This document shows positions 58,701-64,000 of a stretch of DNA of 64,000 nt, one piece after another; position 1 is the first letter of the stretch, and the number at the start of each line of letters is the position of its first letter. This stretch comes from Delphinus delphis (lineage: Eukaryota; Chordata; Mammalia; Artiodactyla; Delphinidae). The stretch lies in assembly GCF_949987515.2 (NCBI RefSeq), contig NC_082698.1, positions 1,009,501-1,073,500 of the forward strand, given 5' to 3'. The notes beneath the pieces are model-generated. The model had not been told where the DNA came from and did no database searches. It saw only the letters and a list, made by a program, of their open reading frames with translations. The translations under genes and the position numbers were made by a program.

Positions 58701-61700
58701 CGCCGCCCTGCCCAGGCAGATCAAACTGGGAGGCAGCCTCGGCTGTGAGCCGTGCCCTGGTATGCATGCCCCCTCTGCCCACAGGGCTGTGGCTGCAGCC
58801 TAGAGGGGGAGGTTCCTTGCAGACGGCCCGGTGGAATGGCACTGCGGCTGCCACGGCGGGCCCCGTGACTCGGACACTTCCTTCCCAGAGCTGCTGCCCT
58901 GCCCAGGCCACACCCACGCCTGCCGGTGGGTAAACAGGGCCAGCGGGACCCTGGCTGCCGGGCTGCAGACCACGAGCAGGTTCTCTGTCTACAGCCCCAT
59001 GAGGCGCCGTCATCATCATTCCCATTTCTCGGATGGGACAGTGAAGCTGAGGGAGACCAGGGAGACCAGCGGGTCGGGGGACGGGCGGGGTCTGTGCTCG
59101 TGCCCCAGCTCTGCTGCCTCTGGGCGCGGGGATAGCACCAGCCAAGGCCACTCTCTCTGGGAAGGACCTCGGCAACCTGTCCGCCGAGGGGGGCATGCTG
59201 GACCCCCAGGCGCAAGGCGTGGCCCGACCGGAGAAGCCGGGCCCCTCGGAGAAGCTGGGCTGTGCCCACGTGGGCCTACGCCCAGGGACAGAGGCCCTGG
59301 CCGGCCTGGCAGAGCCCCACACGTGATACTGCAGGGCCCTGGCAGGCAGAGAGCTGGGGTGGCCCTGGAGCCAGAGAGATGGCCTGCCAGGCTCAGCGTG
59401 AGGGACCCAGGCGCCTGCACTGTCCTGCCCTCTGCGGTGCGGAAGGTCTGGACTCACAGGGCCCCGCAGGGGTGACTCACGGGCGGAGCCAGGGCCTGGC
59501 CCAGCCTCGACCGGGAGCGCAAGGCCAGCCAACGTGCCCACGCGGAAACCCGAGGGGCCCTGAGCAAACCTCAGCACCGCGTCCTTGGGGAGCTAGGGGA
59601 GGGGCAGGTGGCCTGCGCTTTGAGGAGAGGCTGGGGAGGCCGAGCCCGGGCGAGAAGTTCGCACAGGGAGCTTCAGCCAGGAGGCTTACAGGGATCAGAC
59701 CCCAAAGCAGAGCGGTTCTGCCCCCAAGGGGACAGGAGACAGAGTCCCCAGGGTCACCCTCCGCTCTGCCCAGGTGAGGGCACGGCCACCGGCATGGACA
59801 CAGGGACCCAGAGAGAAGCGGCCTGGCCTGCAGTCCTCCGTGGGACACCAGTGGCCAAGCCTCGGCTCCCACACGTCCCTGGGGCTCGTTTGTGCCTCCA
59901 GCCTAGCGCCCCTCCGAGAGCAGCGGGCCTGGACGGGCCCACGGCTAGGAGGGGCCCTGCCGCCTGCCAGAGCTTGCGGCCGCCCCACCCCCACCCTCCC
60001 GGCAGGCCTGGGGCCCAAGCGTCTCTGGTGCCCACTGGCAGCCTCTGGCCCCGGCCAGGTCCCCATCTGCCCTGGACCTTCCTTCTTCGTCCTCCCACAG
60101 GGAGAGGCCACCCCGGTGTCCTGTAAAGAGGTGAGAAGACGTGGCTCCGGAACAGAAACATCCTGGGGGCCAAAGCCCAGGGCCAGGTGCCTAGGGCAGC
60201 CTCGTGCAGCAGGTACCTTGTGGGCAGAGGCTGCAGTCAGTCCCAAGACAGGCCCGGTCCCGAGACGAGGCCCACCCTGCGGCTGGCCAGGCTGTACGCC
60301 GTTTCTCTCTCCCAAAGCCCTGCCAACAGACAGCCGCAGGGCTGGAGCCCCGAGGGAGGGGAGGGGCAGGTGGGTGTCAGGCTGCTGTGCACGGAGGTCC
60401 ACCTCTGCTCAGGGAGCTGGGGAAAGCAGGATGACACGGGGACTTGCAGCCTGGATGCCAGAGTGGCCCCTCGTCCAGGGCCACACGTGGGACCCTGCCC
60501 CTCCCCTGTGGATATCAACCTAGGGTTTCGGCCACAGCTGGCCCCCAGAGTCCTGGACCAAAGGCTGAAGAACCATCAACATCATTCCAATAAGACTCAG
60601 GTGACTGCGCCCCTCCTCCCAGGAGCACAAGGCCAGGCCCCCAGCCCACGCCCCCACCCCCTCCGTGGAGCAGCTCCAGAGACCAGCCATGCCGGCCAGG
60701 TCCCTTGGTGAGGCACCTGCCTACTGGCTGCAGGTCATACCACCCTGTGATGCACTGCGCACCCTCAGTCCCTCCAGCTCCCCAAGGGCAGGGAGGACGA
60801 GTCCAGTGGGGCCTGGACAGGGGGCGTGTCCGGGATGGAGCAGGGGCGCTCTCCTGCCCAGGACGGGCCATGGCTGGGATTCTTGGCCAGCTGAGTGTCC
60901 AGAAGCCTGGGTCCCAAGCCCCCCGGGCGGGTTTGGATCCCAAAGGCCCGTACCCAACCTTTGCGGCCCCGGAGTCTTGTGTGATAACGGCACCCTGGGT
61001 GACTCACGCTGGGGAAGTTTACGAAACACGCACTTAGAGGTCAAGGCCAGAGGCTTCGGATTGGCCAGGCCGGACAGGCAGCTGGCCCTCGTGCCCACCG
61101 ACCGGGAGACCGTCCCTTCAGCACTCGGCGACTTTGCTGTCTTTGGGACACCCCACCTGAGGTTCTCAACCAGAGGTCCACCCCCAAATCACCCACAAGA
61201 GGCCTCCCCTGCACCCCAGCCTGGAGAGCGGAGCTGTGGGGTCAGGGTAGGCCGGGGCCATCGTTATGTGTCAGAACGAACACCGCCCGCCACAGATACT
61301 TGAGGACCGTGCACCACAGCAGTTATGCCAGGACTCGGCACACAGTAGGTGCTCAGTGAGTGAACGTGGATGCAGGAGCCACAGGCACTCAGGGCAGCCA
61401 AGGACCTTGCTTCAGGCCACACAGCGGCCTGCCAGCAGGTCCACGGCTCGCCTGGCCTCCGTGGACAGACAGACGCTCAGCCCAGAGCTCCCAGAGCACC
61501 AAGGGAGGGGTGCTGCCGCCCCAGTGCCCCCAAATGAACACTGCTTGCTGGGCCCCGCTGCGTGAACTGCCCCTCCCGGGGGACCCCTCTGTTCTCCTAG
61601 GCCCCCGGGGGCTGCCCACGAGCTCGAGAAGTGTTGACACGTGGCAGTGACTGGTCTGCGCCCGGCTGGGGCACCACAGGCACACCGGCCTGCTGCCCTG

Positions 61701-63958
61701 GGACCCACAGGCCCCAGGAGGTGGGCAGGCGCCTGCAATCTGAGCTTCCAGCTGCTCTGCCCGCCTGTCAGTGCCCACGCCCGGGATGGGGCCTCACTGA
61801 CCGGCCCTGCCACCGTGACGTACGGGGTAAGGGGAGTGGGCCCTGAGGAGAGAGCGGCCCCAGGGGAGGCAGGTCGGTGCTGCGGACCCCCGAGGCTCGA
61901 GGCCGGGCCCCTCTGCCAGAAACACCCAGGCCAGGTCGTAAGCTGCCCCTGGACCCTGTCCGACAAGCCGGCTGTAAACACGAGCGTTGCAACTCACGGT
62001 ATCATGGTAGAAAACTGGGATCGGGACGAAACTGGAGGCGCCCCGCAGAGGGGAGGGGGGGTGGGCAGGGACAGGGGCAGCTTCGGGGCCAAGCCCAGAC
62101 ACCGGAGGGGTTGGGAGAGGCCAGGTCTCTCCTCAGGTTCTCTTCAGGGACTGGGGGCGGGCGGGGGGACCCACTCAAGTCAGAAAGAGGAGCTGCTGAG
62201 CAGAGCTGTGCCCACCGAGGCCCAGCTCCTGGTTCTGTGGGCGGCTCCGGTTACAGCCTTATGTGGCCATGGCAGGGTTGCCGCCCACACGTCCTACAGC
62301 TGCCAGTTCCCATGCTGGGATCCCAGCAGAGCCTGCTTCCTTCCACGAGGGGGTGGGGAAGCGGGTGGGGGGGTGCAGATCTCCACATCAGGTTAGCCAC
62401 GGGCTGTAGGGACGGGAGCCCTGCCTGGAGGCAGAGACCAAGGGCGGGGGGCCGGCAGCCTCTGCCGGCACCCCCAGCCTCCCTTGCCCTGAGTCAGGGA
62501 GCCCAGAACACGAAGAGCGGGGGGACCTCTCCTGCCAGGGCCCCTCTCAGGGAGGAAAGGCCAGGCAGGGCTGCACAGGCAGCGCTGGGGTGCAGCCCTG
62601 CACAGACCCAGGAGCAGGCCGGCGGAGGAAGTGGTGGCCATTGGTGGCAGAGGACCCTCAGCCGCCCCGAGGGACAGGGCTGGCGGCTTCCGAGCGGCTA
62701 TGCTGCAGCCCCGGAGGGTCACTAGGTCCCACCAAGCACTCTCTGCAGCAGCAGCAGAGCAGGGCGACAGTCACCTGGGACGCCATATGTTAAATCACGT
62801 GACTTGCACATAAATGGCTCTGGCACATCTAATGAGGAGATGATGCCAGCAGAGTGGCCGTTGAGAGGGGATGGTCCTCCTGCCACACCCCCGCCGCCGG
62901 CACAAAATCTGGGCTCCACTGAGGGAAAAAGTTGGGCCTTTGCAAAGGGGAGCCGTTTACTGCTCCCGGTTCAAAATAAGGCCCAGCCTGAGCCTCAAGA
63001 CATTAGTGCCTGATTAATGCCTAATCATTTATCTGCGCGACAGCTCACTACCATGTGACACTGTATCCAGGAGACTCTTTCCGCTGCAGGGATCCCTGCA
63101 GCCGGCACACAGGTGCCTCTCAGGATGGATTTGCCCCCAGGCCTGCCCAGGGACCCCTCCAGCAGAGAATCCCGGCTCCCGAAGGGAGCTCAGCACAGCT
63201 CTGAAACTTGTATCTTTTCATTCCTGTTCTGCCTGGGGCTCCTCAGCCCGAAACAGTGTTTTTAAATCCCGCCGCTGGACACAACTGCTAGCTAGCAATC
63301 CTTACCACCTCAGCCCCGACTGCTCCTGGGGGGGCATTACATTACACACCGCCCCCCCCTCGTGAGTAACTGACAGGGCAAGCGCGGCAGCGCATCTGAA
63401 CCCACTGCCCCCACCCCGGCGGATGACAATTCTGAAGACAGCCGAATTCAACAGTGAGTCTGAACAAAGAAAAGTGCGTTAATTATGGCAGACGTGCGGA
63501 GTTCGGAGCCGGGCGGCGCGGCAGTGGGCGCGGGGTCTCGGGCTCCACGCGCCGCGCCCAGGCTCCGGCTCGGCGCCCACCGCTGTTCCCGCCCGGCTGC
63601 GCCGTCCCCTGCCCGAAAAGTCGCGACGACTTTGAGAACCACTTTTCCCCCCCGAGTGGCGGCCGCGCTCGCGCACCCCGAACCCGGGGCTGGAGAAACC
63701 GAAAGCGGGCGCCGGCGCCACGCTGCCCCGCCCCGGAGCAGCCCCGGCCCTGGGCCAGCGCGCGCGCGGGGTGGGGGTTGTCCCGAGGGGATTCCGGGGG
63801 CGTCCCGGGGCCCGCGCCCCCGCCCCCGCTCACTTTTTCGTGCAGTCCAGCAGGATCCCGGCGAAGCTGCGCTCGCCGCAGCTCACGGTGACCAGCAGCG
63901 CGCCGTTGACGACCTGCTCCACCCGCACGGGCAGCCGGCAGCCGGCCCGCGGCTCCAT
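54168..63958 (-). CDS. PWWP2B: PWWP2B, PWWP domain protein, two coding exons
   Basis: Spliced coding sequence: exon 1 at 63834-63958 and exon 2 at 54168-55722, 559 residues. A lysine codon is split across the junction (AA in exon 1, G in exon 2). The C-terminal 100 residues form a PWWP domain (from about residue 460). It has the FPWWP core at 470-474 and the expected aromatic-cage residues F470, W473 and W499, which in this family read methylated H3K36 on nucleosomes. The rest is low complexity: Pro-rich (about 87-125), basic (143-154), a CxxC pair (C173, C176), a basic NLS-like run (213-221), a conserved block (229-261) and a Ser/acidic stretch (350-360). PWWP2B is a nuclear chromatin protein; with its paralogue PWWP2A it is known to associate with an MTA1-HDAC subcomplex of NuRD. 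Human PWWP2B is 590 residues, so this orthologue is somewhat shorter, apparently through gaps in the low-complexity middle. Confidence 0.97.
58985..59060 (-). mobile_element. MIR SINE relic, reverse orientation
   Basis: cgtcatcatcattcccattt followed by ctcggatgggacagtgaagc is the reverse MIR core (attatccccattttacagatgaggaaactgaggc) with moderate divergence. Confidence 0.65.
61300..61460. mobile_element. L2/MIR-type relics
   Basis: ctcggcacacagtaggtgct followed by cagtgagtgaacg matches the common 3' end shared by L2 and MIR (ctggcacatagtaggtgctcaataaatg). The next part, gcttcaggccacacagcggc, resembles a reverse MIR segment (ttgcccaaggtcacacagct). Two small fragments are likely. Confidence 0.55.
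62770..63070. promoter_or_regulatory. Candidate conserved element in PWWP2B intron 1
   Basis: A non-repeat, AT-richer stretch about 0.8-1.1 kb downstream of the PWWP2B start codon. Motifs include atgttaaatcacgtgacttg (CACGTG E-box), catctaatgaggagatgatg, gcctgattaatgcctaatca (tandem homeodomain-type TAAT cores) and catttatctgcg (GATA-type core on the reverse strand). It has no open frame of note. The element call is an inference from composition, motif density and position. Confidence 0.35.
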
Positions 63959-64000
63959 GCTCCGCGTCCCGGCCCGGCCCCCGCCCCGCGCCGGGTCAGC
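63470..64000 (-). promoter_or_regulatory. PWWP2B: CpG island at PWWP2B exon 1
   Basis: Dense CpG from about 63490 to the window edge, spanning exon 1 and the start of intron 1, the usual setting of a housekeeping-type promoter. On the minus strand GC boxes such as gcggggcgggggccgggc lie just upstream of the ATG. Only 42 bases upstream of the start codon are in the window, so the transcription start is probably outside it. Confidence 0.85.
63834..63958 (-). CDS. PWWP2B: PWWP2B coding exon 1 (residues 1-41 and part of 42)
   Basis: Starts ATG at 63956-63958 in good Kozak context (AGC ATG G) and encodes MEPRAGCRLPVRVEQVV and onward to DCTK. It ends in AA before the donor GTGAGC, so the exon is 125 nt (phase 2) and matches the one leftover base of exon 2. 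The N-terminal peptide agrees with the known PWWP2 amino terminus. The CpG island context supports it as the first coding exon. Confidence 0.96.

Larger units (their letters stand above)
55723..63833 (-). other. PWWP2B: PWWP2B intron 1, about 8.1 kb
   Basis: Bounded by GTGAGC at the donor (63833 downwards) and CAG at the acceptor (55723-55725). Mostly GC-rich, with a slightly AT-richer stretch at 56740-57010. It holds MIR/L2 traces (58985-59060 and 61300-61460) and a candidate conserved element near the promoter (62770-63070). No additional coding exon is needed, since exons 1 and 2 join in frame. Long open frames inside it, such as 58573-59577, are compositional. Confidence 0.85.

Noticed and set aside
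58573..59577. 334-codon open frame in PWWP2B intron 1
   Set aside because: Not bounded by splice sites consistent with the gene; compositional, and overlaps a MIR relic.

Overview
This is a mammalian nuclear DNA window, almost certainly from a cetacean. The lineage call rests on the repeats: at least eight copies of the CHR family of tRNA-derived SINEs (CHR-1 and CHR-2 types, known from whales, dolphins and, for CHR-1, hippos), several with clean target-site duplications. The rest of the repeat content (L1, L2, MIR, MLT1-like LTRs, ERV LTRs, microsatellites) is ordinary for a placental mammal. There is no operon, plasmid, phage or CRISPR structure.

The only protein-coding gene I can support is PWWP2B, on the minus strand at the right end. 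Coding exon 1 is 63834-63958, inside a CpG island running to the window edge. Coding exon 2 is 54168-55722. The two join in frame at good GT/AG splice sites and give a 559-residue protein ending in a complete PWWP domain. A splice donor lies just after the stop codon, so the 3' UTR continues in at least one further exon. Its position is uncertain: an AATAAA on the minus strand at 48859-48864 is the best candidate end. In the human genome PWWP2B lies in 10q26.3, a GC-rich distal region, with INPP5A next downstream. I found no INPP5A exon, so the gene-free left 48 kb is best read as the spacer downstream of PWWP2B.

Layout from left to right. 1-16.9 kb: GC-rich intergenic DNA with a 32-bp minisatellite carrying a GC box in every unit (3.4 kb), a purine-rich array, an MLT1-like LTR, a CA microsatellite, a 23-G run, one SINE and a 180-bp pyrimidine tract. 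16.9-21.9 kb: an AT-rich block made largely of a dead L1 with two nested SINEs and an older L1 tail. 22-24.5 kb: a G-rich GGT minisatellite and a TG-rich array. 24.7-26.2 kb: old repeats, one split by a younger solo LTR. 26.2-42 kb: GC-rich spacer with L2, MIR and MaLR relics, a second solo LTR, a GC-shifted L1 relic and a few AT-rich non-repeat islands that look like conserved non-coding DNA. 42-43.6 kb: a cluster of three SINEs, one nested in the tail of another. 43.6-54 kb: spacer and probable 3' part of PWWP2B. 54-64 kb: PWWP2B.

Most long open frames here are products of high GC content and low-complexity sequence, and are not genes. I found no new molecular system. The observations most worth checking are the GC-box minisatellite, the split 3' UTR of PWWP2B, the candidate conserved elements and the nested insertions that give a relative chronology.
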